Positions 18,473-26,864 of a stretch of 64,000 nucleotides of DNA are shown piece after piece. Within the stretch, counting starts at the first letter, position 1; each line of letters starts with the position of its first letter. Location: positions 62,001 to 126,000 of the forward strand of contig JAJDET010000376.1 in the NCBI GenBank assembly GCA_029259655.1, written 5' to 3'. Both the position numbers and the translations under genes were made by a program. Under the pieces are notes generated by a model that saw only the letters and a program-made list of their open reading frames with translations, was not told the DNA's origin and ran no database searches. Origin of the DNA: Planctomycetota bacterium (GTDB lineage: Bacteria; Planctomycetota; UBA1135; GCA-002686595).

Positions 18473-21157
18473 TCAGGGCATCGTGACGGTGTAGGTGGTC
18501 TTGTTGATGCGGACCACCTTGCCGCCGACGCTGATCTCCCACGCTCCGGGGAACGTGCTCAGCGACGAGGGGATCTCCACCGGCGACGTGCTCAGCACGT
18601 GGATCAGAACTCCTGAGGTGTCCGCAAGACGGAGTCTCGTCGAAGCCCAGTCGTCCGGACCCTTCCCGTCGTCGAGCTCGGTCTGTCCCGGGTGAGGGAA
18701 CATCCGAACGCCGCTCGTGGGAGTTGGGCCCACTTCCCAGGTCCCGTCGCCGAGCAGCTTCCTGATCCACAGGTGACCGCTGATCGTCAGGTTGTTCCCT
18801 GCCCTCCGCTTCGCCGGCTGCGCGACATGGGGCCATCCGTTCTGCGCTGAGACGAGGACGCCGTTGCGCTTGAGGTGCCATGCTCCGTTGTCGAGCACCG
18901 GTGTTCCGTGGAGGTGGAGATCCCAGGCAGAGGTGACGTCTGCGAGCGGCCGCGGGTCGTCGAGCACGACCACCCACCCGTCTCCGAAAGCGAGCGTGCG
19001 CACCCACCGCTCAACACGCGTCGGGCGCGAGTTCACCTTGGCGCGGAACAGGAGCTCGGTTCCATCGGACCAGCTCTGGAAACTCGGACCCCAGTCGATG
19101 GACTCCCACCCCGGTCCGTAGCCCAAGCTGCTCGAATGCACGAACTGACGCCGCCGGCTGTTGAAGTCTTCCCACGGATCAGCAGAGAAGGGCGCCGTCT
19201 GCGCCGGCCGATACGTGTACGGATTCACGCCGGTGAGATTTGGTCCCCCGTCGTCGGTGTAAGGGAGAGTCTTCATGACTCCCGGAGAGATGTAGAAGGG
19301 GTACGACTCGGAGGAGCTCTGGTCACCGGGACCCCAGAACCGCATCCCGTTGTAGAGCGGGTTGCGGTGGTAGAACTCGGCCTGCCAGCCGAAGCCGTAA
19401 TGCCGCGGTCGACCTACGAGCCAGCAGCAGTCGTCGAAGACGACGAACTCGCCGGGCGCGATGAAGCGGTGATGGCCGAGGAGGTAATCACCGCGGTGCC
19501 AGGAGACGACCGCGTCGTTTTCGGTCCACCCGGTACGGTGCATTCCGAAAGTAGCGCACCGCCACTCGAGGTCACCCTCGACGACGGGAGGCGCGGACGT
19601 AGGCGCGAACGCCGACCACGGGAGTGAGAACCCGTTGAGAGCCTTCGAGCTCTTGAAGCCGTCCTGCCACGCGAGATGCGATCCGACCGGGTGCTTGATC
19701 TGGTAGGACAGCGCGTGCGCGTGCGGGAACCCAGGCATGTTCTGCCAGTAGGTCGGCACGTAGAAGGAGTTGGCCTGACAGCCCCACGAGATGTCCTGGC
19801 CAGATGGGAGACGGCGCTGCCACGCCATCTCGAGCATGTGCCCGTAGTACCCGCCGTCGAGCACGTTCGTGAAGGTGTCGAGACCGGTGGCGACGCTCAT
19901 CGACAGGTGGAGGTGGTAGAGATACGCTCCGGTGTTCGATGCAAGGTAGTTCTGTTGCGGGTGGGATCCGCCGTCGGGCCCGTAGGTCTTCTGCCAGTTC
20001 AGCGGTGCGTAGCGCATGAACCAAACGTGTCCGAACCAGTCCCAAAGAGGTCGCCACTCCGGCGTGTCTTCGGCGAAGACGAGGAGGGCCCACGCGAACC
20101 CGTGCGCGCCGCTGCTCTGCGTCCACTCTTCCCAGTCGAGGCCGTGCCAGCCGGTGCCGGCGGGCTTCACGCGGTGCGCGTCGAGCTGACCTCGGATGAC
20201 CGCCGCCGCTCCGGCGAACGTGGCCGGATCGATCTGCGATTTGAAGTGGTCGCCGAGGACCGCCGCGGTCAGCCACGCCCACAGGTAGGTGGGCGGCGCC
20301 GGGCCGGTGAACCTCTGGAGGAACGCCTCGGCCTTCGTGGCGTAGACGGGGTCCCCGGTGGCGAGGCCAGCGATGACGACGTCGATGGAGCTCCAGGCCA
20401 AGCTGGCGCCTACGGATCCCTGCGGGTTCCATGCGTCAGCCTTGGTGGTGTGCGAGTCCGTGTTTCCGACCTGCAGATAGGACCCCTCGTCTGGGTGCGG
20501 GCCGTTGATCGGTCCTGGCCCCCTGGGGTGTGTCTTCTCGAGGACGGCGTCCCATTCGGCAGGGATCCGCCAGACGGGCTCTGTGGTTCCCGGAGGCGGA
20601 TCGGGGATGGGATTGCCGGGGATCTCCCACTCATCCACGGCGGCGTCGACGGACTGAGCGGTGCCTACGGCGCCCGTCGAGGCTGCTGGCGTGACGACAG
20701 CGGTCAGGGTGGCCCCGCGGTCTGCTTCGATCAGGGTGTAGGTCTGCTCCCTCCCGGCGACCTCGGCTCCGCGCATCCAGAGGTAGGTCGTCCCTTCCTC
20801 GGTGCCGGCATGGGACGCGAAGGTGTAGGCGATGGTCAGGGTGTCGCCGGCGGCGGCCAGCGACCCCTCGATCCTCAGGCCGAAGACTGCCGGCGGAGGC
20901 GGCGCCACCGCGAGCCCGGGCGCAGGGACCAGCTCACCGCGGAGGATCCAGGTGGACCCGTCACTCAGCTGGAGCGATCCGAGGACGAACGGACCGGCCT
21001 GCTGGGCCCACAGGGCCTGGATTTCGTGCTGGTTGGCCGTCCCGTCGCCGGGCACGTGCAGCCACCAGGGCGGCACCTGTGCTGAGCACGGGCTCAGCGC
21101 GAAAAGGAGGGCCAGGAGGACCAGGGTCGGCCCCGCCAGGGGGGTGTTCTTCATCAT
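18473..21157 (-). CDS. Large secreted protein, polysaccharide-lyase-like
   Basis: 894 residues from ATG 21157 (or 21154). A clear signal peptide (TLVLLALLFALSPCSAQ) is followed by an Ig-like beta domain at about 85-165 (DTLTIAYTF...TTYLWMRGAEVAG...ADRGATLTAVVTP). A helix/Trp-rich region at about 240-520 (AYLYHLHLSMSVATG, LPSGQDISWGC) and a long beta-rich C-terminal half (e.g. HRGDYLLGHHRFIAPGEFVVFDD, LAFGDGWVVVLDDP) follow. This alpha-toroid plus beta-sandwich layout recalls heparinase II/III or alginate-lyase-type enzymes, but catalytic residues cannot be confirmed. It is the only large minus-strand gene and looks like an acquired cargo gene. Confidence 0.6.
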   Translation of the reverse strand: MMKNTPLAGPTLVLLALLFALSPCSAQVPPWWLHVPGDGTANQHEIQALWAQQAGPFVLGSLQLSDGSTWILRGELVPAPGLAVAPPPPAVFGLRIEGSLAAAGDTLTIAYTFASHAGTEEGTTYLWMRGAEVAGREQTYTLIEADRGATLTAVVTPAASTGAVGTAQSVDAAVDEWEIPGNPIPDPPPGTTEPVWRIPAEWDAVLEKTHPRGPGPINGPHPDEGSYLQVGNTDSHTTKADAWNPQGSVGASLAWSSIDVVIAGLATGDPVYATKAEAFLQRFTGPAPPTYLWAWLTAAVLGDHFKSQIDPATFAGAAAVIRGQLDAHRVKPAGTGWHGLDWEEWTQSSGAHGFAWALLVFAEDTPEWRPLWDWFGHVWFMRYAPLNWQKTYGPDGGSHPQQNYLASNTGAYLYHLHLSMSVATGLDTFTNVLDGGYYGHMLEMAWQRRLPSGQDISWGCQANSFYVPTYWQNMPGFPHAHALSYQIKHPVGSHLAWQDGFKSSKALNGFSLPWSAFAPTSAPPVVEGDLEWRCATFGMHRTGWTENDAVVSWHRGDYLLGHHRFIAPGEFVVFDDCCWLVGRPRHYGFGWQAEFYHRNPLYNGMRFWGPGDQSSSESYPFYISPGVMKTLPYTDDGGPNLTGVNPYTYRPAQTAPFSADPWEDFNSRRRQFVHSSSLGYGPGWESIDWGPSFQSWSDGTELLFRAKVNSRPTRVERWVRTLAFGDGWVVVLDDPRPLADVTSAWDLHLHGTPVLDNGAWHLKRNGVLVSAQNGWPHVAQPAKRRAGNNLTISGHLWIRKLLGDGTWEVGPTPTSGVRMFPHPGQTELDDGKGPDDWASTRLRLADTSGVLIHVLSTSPVEIPSSLSTFPGAWEISVGGKVVRINKTTYTVTMP

Positions 21158-21194
21158 CTCTGGAGGTCTCTCTGTGATTTCTTCACATTTATTG

Positions 21195-21222
21195 CGGTGA
21201 TCGCCGTCAATTCTCGTATGAT
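21195..21222 (+). promoter_or_regulatory. Putative promoter/operator between divergent genes
   Basis: The perfect dyad CGGTGATCGCCG at 21195-21206 lies upstream of a rightward TATGAT (21217-21222). On the minus strand TTGACG (21210-21205) abuts the same dyad. It lies between the divergent genes starting at 21157 and 21288 and could control both; the hexamer spacings are not ideal. Confidence 0.45.
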
Positions 21223-21287
21223 GTCGTAGTCCGAACGTCTTCCGAGGTAAGATCTTGGAGACGATGCTACCCCCAAGGAGCTTGTTC

Positions 21288-21725
21288 ATGCACGACCTCA
21301 AGCACGAGCGCGGGAGACGCAGGAAGGGTTTGGTGTTCCTCGCCCTGAGCGTGATCCTTGCCGCGGTGATTGTAGCGGTTTCGTCGAATGCTGGCGCAGC
21401 GAAGTCTCAGGCTGAGCCCGCTGCACCCGTCTGCACCGATGGCGCCGGCGGCGGCGCGGCGCCGGAGCTCTCGAAGGAGCAGCGGCGCTACCTCGCTGCT
21501 CAGGAGATCGCCGCGAGAGTGATCTCAAGGCCGGTCTCTGCGATCGTGTTCTCGCCTCTTTCCGAGGTCCAGGTGTGCCGGAGCCGCGATACCGGCAGGC
21601 GCTACATGAGCTTCTGCATGGACTTTGACACCCACAACGGTCGAGTTCAGAGGGAAGCGTTCATCACGCTCGAGCTCGGACGGCCGGTGAAATCTGAAGC
21701 CTTGGTGCGCCGTATCGGCTGGTAG
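21288..21725 (+). CDS. Membrane-anchored hypothetical protein
   Basis: 145 residues from ATG 21288, with AAGGAG upstream. Basic N-terminus (KHERGRRRKG) followed by a single hydrophobic segment (LVFLALSVILAAVIVAVSS, residues 15-33), i.e. a signal anchor with the rest outside the cytoplasm. The outer part has three Cys residues (VCTDG, QVCRS, MSFCMDFD), possibly disulphide-bonded, and a helical segment (LSKEQRRYLAAQEIAARVI). No family recognised. Start of a run of small plus-strand genes. Confidence 0.65.
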   Translation: MHDLKHERGRRRKGLVFLALSVILAAVIVAVSSNAGAAKSQAEPAAPVCTDGAGGGAAPELSKEQRRYLAAQEIAARVISRPVSAIVFSPLSEVQVCRSRDTGRRYMSFCMDFDTHNGRVQREAFITLELGRPVKSEALVRRIGW

Positions 21726-21799
21726 GGAAGGGGGTGATCGACTAAGATTTCCCGAGTCGCCTTGCTCTCGCAGGGGTCCTTTCTCGAGGAGATCCGGTC

Positions 21800-22228
21800 A
21801 TGACGGAACGCGCCCCCCTGATGGGAGACGAGCAGACTTTCTCCAGTGTCGACGCCGTTGCCGTGAAGGGCAACAAATTCGACATGCGGGGTCGAAACGC
21901 CATCGGCATCGCGATCAGCAAGCTGGATCTCGCCGGCTATTCCTCCCTGTCCGTCGGCTTCGAGGTGTCTTACGAGGGCGAGCCAGAGCAGTGGCATCGC
22001 GTGAAGCAGCCGGGGTCCGACACCGACTACGTCTTGACCCTCTCAGCGAACATCAACGCTACGACGAGCCCGGTCAGCGCCGGAATCGGGGCGTTCCACG
22101 AGGCCCGGCACTCCAGCTTCCCGCTTCGGATCGGGGCTCCAATGGTGAGGCTCGTGGTCCTCATGACCGGGACCTCCCCGGTGAGCCCGAGCAACTCCGA
22201 GGTCCGTATCCGCCCCGTGGCCCTGTAG
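21800..22228 (+). CDS. Hypothetical beta-rich protein
   Basis: 142 residues; ATG preceded by GAGGAG. Alternating hydrophobic pattern (YSSLSVGFEVSYEGEPEQWHRV, DYVLTLSANINATTSPVSAG, PMVRLVVLMTGTS...SEVRIRPVAL) suggests a small jelly-roll or Ig-like sandwich, as in head decoration or tail accessory proteins. The general design resembles the tandem beta proteins at 43.4-44.3 kb but no clear homology is seen. Followed 15 nt later by the HTH gene. Confidence 0.65.
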   Translation: MTERAPLMGDEQTFSSVDAVAVKGNKFDMRGRNAIGIAISKLDLAGYSSLSVGFEVSYEGEPEQWHRVKQPGSDTDYVLTLSANINATTSPVSAGIGAFHEARHSSFPLRIGAPMVRLVVLMTGTSPVSPSNSEVRIRPVAL

Positions 22229-22243
22229 GCGGACCTGGGCACC

Positions 22244-22453
22244 TTGGCTACCAAATACTGCCTATCCCCCGCCGCGGTGGCGGCTCGCTGCAGGGCCGGC
22301 GAACAGACAGTCAGGACAGCCATCAAGGGGGAAGAGCTCGAGGTCGAGTACGAGATCGTCGGCCCGAGCGGGAAGGTGGTGACCCTGGCCATCACCGACA
22401 AAGCGGTGCGTGCCTGGGAGAGAGACCGCGAAAAGAAGAAGCGCCAGACGTGA
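22244..22453 (+). CDS. Small helix-turn-helix protein
   Basis: 69 residues from TTG 22244; the site upstream is weak. YCLSPAAVAARCRAGEQTVRTAIKGEELEVEYEI is a helix-turn-helix plus wing, matching the core of the minus-strand protein at 4518-4802 (LSPAAVA...TV..AI...GK...A.AW), including a basic tail (RDREKKKRQT). Likely excisionase/MerR-like DNA binding. Candidate regulator of the dyad promoters or of the following genes. Confidence 0.55.
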   Translation: MATKYCLSPAAVAARCRAGEQTVRTAIKGEELEVEYEIVGPSGKVVTLAITDKAVRAWERDREKKKRQT

Positions 22454-22495
22454 TCTGGTAGGATCTTCGGTAGTCCCATTTCCGGGAGGATCGAC

Positions 22496-22807
22496 ATGGC
22501 TGAAATGCTTGCAAGCGTGGCTCGTGGGAAGACCCAGGGCAAGGTGAAGAGCGCCGGTGGCGGCCGCTCAGCTTCGACTGACAGCGGTATCGAGATGCGC
22601 GCGGGTCGCTCCCTCATGGCTCGCGTAGCCAGGGGTGGGAACCTGACCGTCAGCTCGGACACCGTTGCGGGCAAGGCGCCGCTCGGCGACGGAACCCTCG
22701 CTCAGCGCCTCCGGGCCGCCGACGACAGTGCGCCAACCACGCACGTTGGCAGCGGAATCCACGGGGCGACGGTCTCCGGGCTCCGGATGGCACCGAAGGT
22801 CGGGTAG
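22496..22807 (+). CDS. Hypothetical small protein
   Basis: 103 residues; ATG preceded by GGGAGGA. Gly/Ser-rich and basic, with a central segment GRSLMARVARGGNLTV that recurs in modified form in the next gene (GPRLLARLARNGQAVK), so the two may be diverged duplicates. No catalytic motif. Probably structural or host-interaction; function unknown. Confidence 0.6.
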   Translation: MAEMLASVARGKTQGKVKSAGGGRSASTDSGIEMRAGRSLMARVARGGNLTVSSDTVAGKAPLGDGTLAQRLRAADDSAPTTHVGSGIHGATVSGLRMAPKVG

Positions 22808-22810
22808 GAG

Positions 22811-23077
22811 TTGCCGCGCCGGACATCAACTCTCTCCGGCCCCGTCGACATGATCGGGGCCGATGCGTCGAAGGCCGAGAAGGAGCCTGATCCCGAGCCC
22901 GTGAAGGCGGAGGTGAAGAAGCCCACAGGCCCGAGGCTCCTGGCACGCCTTGCGCGCAATGGTCAGGCCGTCAAGATGCAGCCCATGATAGAACAGGGGG
23001 GCAGGATCACCTTGCCTCCGATCACCGACACGGCGAACGACAAGCTCGTTCGGATGATGATTCCACGAGGACTCTGA
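22811..23077 (+). CDS. Hypothetical small protein
   Basis: 88 residues from TTG 22811 or about 75 from ATG 22850; neither start has an ideal site. Acidic/Lys-Pro-rich first half (EKEPDPEPVKAEVKKPTGP), then PRLLARLARNGQAVKMQPM, similar to the neighbour upstream. Function unknown. Confidence 0.5.
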   Translation: MPRRTSTLSGPVDMIGADASKAEKEPDPEPVKAEVKKPTGPRLLARLARNGQAVKMQPMIEQGGRITLPPITDTANDKLVRMMIPRGL

Positions 23078-23078
23078 C

Positions 23079-23651
23079 ATGACCATGCACGGCACCTACA
23101 TCGAGGTTCCTCCGGTCGACAACGGCCGAGCGCGCCAGTTCGGCACGAGCCCCGTCAAGGCGCTCGGCATCGTCTTCACCAACCCGCCGCGCGTCTGCTG
23201 CACCGAAGCGGTGATGAAGTGGACCCCTCAGCGCGAGGGGCAGCGGCTCGAGTGCGCGGCGTGTTCGAACGTCGCGAAGTCCTCGTACGGGTTCGACGAG
23301 ATCGTCAAGACCGGCCGCGCGCCCGACGGGATGCCGACGGCGACCCTCAAGGAGGGCTACGCATTCTGCACGCTCGTCTACGAGCGCCAGATGTGGCACC
23401 CGAACGCCATCGAGACCGACCTCGAGGAGCGCGAGCTCCGCAAGGACGGCATGATGGACGCGCCCCAGTACGTCATGGCGAACCAGCGCCCCGTCGACTG
23501 GTTCAACCCCGATTCGCTCACGGTCATGTGGTTGGAGCGCGGCATGAAGGCCTTGATCGGCAAGATCAAAGGCGAGCACGTCGGACAGGCGGCCGGCGTG
23601 GACGCGCTGACGGACCTCGGCTCCGAGAGTTTCGGTGTCGAGCGGTACTGA
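23079..23651 (+). CDS. Hypothetical Cys-containing protein
   Basis: 190 residues; CGAGGA precedes ATG 23079. Contains a double Cys (PPRVCCTEAV) and CAACSNVA, a possible metal site (C-x-x-C), and a Trp-rich C-terminal half (RPVDWFNPDSLTVMWLERGMKALIGKIKGE). It overlaps the GTG start of the sugar-cluster gene by 17 nt and so belongs to that operon. No family recognised. Confidence 0.6.
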   Translation: MTMHGTYIEVPPVDNGRARQFGTSPVKALGIVFTNPPRVCCTEAVMKWTPQREGQRLECAACSNVAKSSYGFDEIVKTGRAPDGMPTATLKEGYAFCTLVYERQMWHPNAIETDLEERELRKDGMMDAPQYVMANQRPVDWFNPDSLTVMWLERGMKALIGKIKGEHVGQAAGVDALTDLGSESFGVERY

Positions 23652-24702
23652 CCCGCTACCGACCGGCACTCTCTTCTGGAACGACCCCTTCTGGCAAAGC
23701 CTCAGGGGTCGGCCTGCCATCATCCTGGGGAACTCCCCGGCGGTGTCCTTCGAGCTTGACCGCGGCGGCGGCGATCACCTGAATCAGCTCTACACCTTCG
23801 GCGTGAACCGAATCCTCCGGGTCTTCGTACCCTCTGCTCTCGTGGTCTGCGACATGTCCGTCGTTCAGCACGAGGGCGCGCGGCTCGGCGCGTACCGCGG
23901 CCGGCGGCTGTTCTGGGAGGGGATGATGCGCAAGGACGGCTCCCTCGGGCACCGTCTCTACCACCACTCCTACGCGCTGCAGGGGAACACGGGGCCGAAG
24001 GGTTGGGTGCACCCGAAAAAAGTGGACGATCACCCCATCCGATGCGGAACTACTCCTGGCTATGCCGTGCAACTCGCGGTTATGTTGGGCATGTCTCCTA
24101 TTGGCTTGTTGGGTGTCGATTTCAACGCCGCCGCCCTTCGGTCAACGCGGGTTCCGAGCCATTGCTACGGCGAAGGAAATCCTGAAGGGGCGACAGGCGG
24201 AGGCCTGTTCACTGACGAGCCGAACACGCTCTTCTGGACGTCCGTGCCGAGCTGGGCGCGGGACCTCGGTGTCGAGGTGGTGAACCTCTCTCCGTTCGAT
24301 GACTCGCCATTCTCCCGGGGCTCTGGTTGGGCCCGGGAGAGCCTTCAGGACTTTGCCGGTCGCGCGCGAGAGGTCGAGGATGAGTGGCGAACGCATCGAC
24401 ATGACGGGCCACGTTCGGGAAGTGGCGCAGAGGACCCTGGAGGCTGTCAGGGAGTCCTCGACGGGGAAGGGCCTTGCGTCTCGGACGGTCCACCCGCGAG
24501 CCGTGAGCGAGCTCCGAGAGAGGCAGCAGCGAAGATCCTTCACGATCCCGTGCGCCCTCCTCGAAGAGATGATCCGGTTCGCGAACAGTCCGGAGGGGAA
24601 TCCGTCCCGGCCACGCCTACCTTCAATCCCCTCGGACGCGAGGCTGGTCGGGGGAAGCTACCTATCGGAAGTAGACAGCTTCTCACTCGTCTTCGAGAGT
24701 GA
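23635..24702 (+). CDS. MptE-like/DUF115-type glycan protein, 3' end uncertain
   Basis: 355 residues from GTG 23635. The first ~240 residues look like an MptE/motility-accessory-factor type domain: RPAIILGNSPAVSFEL (nucleotide-sugar loop), LYTFGVNRILRVFVPSALVVCDMS and GYAVQLAVMLGMSPIGLLGVDF. After about residue 247 the sequence turns Pro/Gly/Arg-rich and overlaps, in another frame, the better-looking gene 24380-24760. The true protein probably ends near 24.38 kb through a frameshift or tail overlap. Such proteins act on glycans or sialic-acid-like sugars. Confidence 0.6.
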   Translation: MSSGTDPLPTGTLFWNDPFWQSLRGRPAIILGNSPAVSFELDRGGGDHLNQLYTFGVNRILRVFVPSALVVCDMSVVQHEGARLGAYRGRRLFWEGMMRKDGSLGHRLYHHSYALQGNTGPKGWVHPKKVDDHPIRCGTTPGYAVQLAVMLGMSPIGLLGVDFNAAALRSTRVPSHCYGEGNPEGATGGGLFTDEPNTLFWTSVPSWARDLGVEVVNLSPFDDSPFSRGSGWARESLQDFAGRAREVEDEWRTHRHDGPRSGSGAEDPGGCQGVLDGEGPCVSDGPPASRERAPREAAAKILHDPVRPPRRDDPVREQSGGESVPATPTFNPLGREAGRGKLPIGSRQLLTRLRE

Positions 24703-24760
24703 CCTCTTCGAAGATCTCCCTGAGGCTGAGCCCGAAGACGGGGGCACCGATGAGCTCTGA
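24380..24760 (+). CDS. Hypothetical protein in sugar cluster
   Basis: 126 residues; ATG 24380 has GAGG upstream and its stop overlaps the next start by 11 nt. Helical N-terminal half (MTGHVREVAQRTLEAVRESS) and Asp/Glu-rich C-terminus (FSLVFESDLFEDLPEAEPEDGG). It overlaps the end of the upstream open frame by 323 bp. Codon and residue composition favour this frame. No family recognised. Confidence 0.55.
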   Translation: MSGERIDMTGHVREVAQRTLEAVRESSTGKGLASRTVHPRAVSELRERQQRRSFTIPCALLEEMIRFANSPEGNPSRPRLPSIPSDARLVGGSYLSEVDSFSLVFESDLFEDLPEAEPEDGGTDEL

Positions 24761-25475
24761 GGCTCCGGCAGTCGTGTGCGTGATGCCGACGCGCGACAGG
24801 CACGTGTTCGCGAGCCGCGCCGTGGATCTGTTCCGTCGCCAGACCTATCCGAACAAGGCCCTGATGGTGGTGACCGACGGCGCGCCGCTCGACATCCCCA
24901 ACCCAGTGTTCCCTGGCGGGTTCATCTTCCAGAACCCCAGGCCGCCGACGCGCGACGGCATCGGGTCGCTGGTCGACAACATCCGATACGCGATCAAGCT
25001 CTTGACCATGGGCGGCTACTTCGGAGCCACCCACGTCGCGTTTTGGGAAGACGACGACTGGTATCACCCGGAGCGCCTCGCGTTCCAGATGTCGCAGGTC
25101 GGCGACGCGCCCGCGCACGGGTACCCCTTCACGAACTACTACCACATCGGAACGTCGATGCGGTGGGAGGGGCCGCACCCGGAGCGCGCATCGAACAACG
25201 GAACGCTCGTCCGCAGGGACTGGCTCATCAAGAACGGCTATCCGGACACTCGCTACCCCGACGTCGACCTGTGGAAGTCGATCCGGGGCGGCGTCCTCTC
25301 TGGCAACCCCCACAAACCTCACTGCATCGGGATCAAGCACAACCACGGTGGACTGGGCGCAGGCCATCGAGGAATGTGCACGACGCCAGACGCCGGCTGG
25401 GGATGGCTCAGCAGCAAGATCGACGACGAGAGCCTCGAGTTCTACCGGAGCCTGGGACATGCGGCCGAAGATTGA
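24750..25475 (+). CDS. Glycosyltransferase-like protein (GT-A)
   Basis: 241 residues. N-terminal VVCVMPTRDRHVFASRAVDLFRRQTY is the family-2 type opening, and HVAFWEDDDWYHPERL carries the acidic DxD-like metal site. Predicted to transfer a sugar from a nucleotide donor in the cytoplasm. Coupled at both 5' and 3' ends to neighbouring genes. The acceptor is unknown. Confidence 0.8.
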   Translation: MSSEAPAVVCVMPTRDRHVFASRAVDLFRRQTYPNKALMVVTDGAPLDIPNPVFPGGFIFQNPRPPTRDGIGSLVDNIRYAIKLLTMGGYFGATHVAFWEDDDWYHPERLAFQMSQVGDAPAHGYPFTNYYHIGTSMRWEGPHPERASNNGTLVRRDWLIKNGYPDTRYPDVDLWKSIRGGVLSGNPHKPHCIGIKHNHGGLGAGHRGMCTTPDAGWGWLSSKIDDESLEFYRSLGHAAED

Positions 25476-26166
25476 CGTCTCCGTGGTCGTCCCCTCCTAC
25501 AAGGACGCCGAGTGGGTCAGGAGGCTCTTCGCGGGGCTATCGCGGCAGACGCGCCTTCCCGCGGAGGTCTTCGTGGTCGACGATGGAACCCCGGTGGGCC
25601 AGGGGCACATCCCTGACGGCGACGAGTTCGTCGAGCCCCACAGGAACCTGTTCAACATCGGCCGCGGCTACCAGGAGCACCTGGGCGCGTCGGCTGCCCG
25701 CAACGCGGGCTGGCGCGCCGCCACGTGCGAGTACGTCTTCTTCTGCGACGCCGACATCGATCTCGAGCCCGACTGCCTGGAGGAGCTCCACCGGAACATG
25801 CAGCTGGGAGCCGCCGGGTCGGACGTGGGCTACTGCCAATTCGACCACGGGCCAGGGTCGAAGGTCCTTGGCGCGCCGTTCACCGCAGACGCTCTTCGCA
25901 GCGGAAACTTCATCGGCGGCGTGGCCATGATCCGCAAGCCAGCGATCCCGGACGAGGGCTGGGACGAAGAGCTTCTTCGCTTCCAGGACTGGGAGTTCTG
26001 GCAGCGTGTGCTCATCCGCGATAGGCGTAGCTGGGTCTTTGTCAACAAGATCCTGTTCCATGCGCCGCACCGCCCCGGAGGGATCTCTGGCGGGGGCTCC
26101 ATCTCGCACGAAGAAGCCAGACGAATCGTTCTGGAGAAGAAGGCTCGATGGGACGTCCAAGAGTAG
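25459..26166 (+). CDS. Family 2 glycosyltransferase
   Basis: 235 residues from ATG 25459 (overlaps the previous gene by 17 nt). Classic GT2 layout: VSVVVPSYKDAEWVRRLFAGLSRQT, EVFVVDDGT, ASAARNAGWRAATCEYVFFCDADIDL (DxD), then FQDWEFWQRVLIRD, the ED-like acceptor segment. A galactosyl- or similar transferase is likely; the donor cannot be told. Confidence 0.88.
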   Translation: MRPKIDVSVVVPSYKDAEWVRRLFAGLSRQTRLPAEVFVVDDGTPVGQGHIPDGDEFVEPHRNLFNIGRGYQEHLGASAARNAGWRAATCEYVFFCDADIDLEPDCLEELHRNMQLGAAGSDVGYCQFDHGPGSKVLGAPFTADALRSGNFIGGVAMIRKPAIPDEGWDEELLRFQDWEFWQRVLIRDRRSWVFVNKILFHAPHRPGGISGGGSISHEEARRIVLEKKARWDVQE

Positions 26167-26864
26167 CGATCATTACGCTCACTCGAGACCGGCTGGAGTA
26201 CACGAAAGCGTGTCTCCAGCGGCTCTGGGAAACGGAGACCTTCCCGTTCGATCATTTCGTCTGGGACAACGGTTCTGAAGACGGAACGGTCGAATGGCTC
26301 TCGGAGAACCGGGACAAGTTCGAGTCACTCCATCTTCATCCAGAGAACGTGGGGATCTCCCTCGCGCACAACGCATTTCTCGACCACGTCGACGGCGCAG
26401 GCTACGACGTGGTGATCAAGCTGGACAACGACTGCTGGGTCAAGACTCGAGGCGCGGTGAGGCGAGTCGCGGAGTTCGTGGTCAACTGTGGATTTCCAGT
26501 CATCGCCGGACCGCTCGTCCACGGTTTGAAGGCAGGTCTTCGAGTCCCCAAGGACCCGCAGCTGATCGCTCGGGAGCGTTTTGGGGACATCGGCATAGGC
26601 GGTATATTCATGGCCGCGCCAGGGGACTTCGCCCACGAGTTTCGAAACGACGTAGGACGTCCGAAAGCCTACGGACAAGACACGGACATCCACGTGTGGG
26701 CGCAGAAGGTCGGGTGGCGCGAAGGCCACATCCTGACTGTCGAGGTCGAGCACTACAGAACGTCCACGGGCCAGGAGGCGGACCTCCCGGGCTACCACGC
26801 CCGGAAAGCCAGCGAGGTGAGGACGCCTCCCGATCAACAACGCACTCGAGGACTCTGCTGGTGA
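26148..26864 (+). CDS. Family 2 glycosyltransferase
   Basis: 238 residues. RVAIITLTRDRLEYTKACLQRL, FVWDNGSEDGTVEWL, NVGISLAHNAFL and DVVIKLDNDCWV (DxD) define a GT2 domain; the C-terminal region has YGQDTDIHVWAQKVGW. Overlaps its upstream neighbour by 19 nt and its downstream neighbour by 4 nt. Acceptor unknown. Confidence 0.87.
   Translation: MGRPRVAIITLTRDRLEYTKACLQRLWETETFPFDHFVWDNGSEDGTVEWLSENRDKFESLHLHPENVGISLAHNAFLDHVDGAGYDVVIKLDNDCWVKTRGAVRRVAEFVVNCGFPVIAGPLVHGLKAGLRVPKDPQLIARERFGDIGIGGIFMAAPGDFAHEFRNDVGRPKAYGQDTDIHVWAQKVGWREGHILTVEVEHYRTSTGQEADLPGYHARKASEVRTPPDQQRTRGLCW

Noticed and set aside
19676-21085. A 469-codon plus-strand frame opposite the secreted lyase-like gene
   Set aside because: Same shadow effect; composition is Gly/Arg/Val-rich and there is no ribosome site, while the minus strand has a signal peptide and domain pattern.
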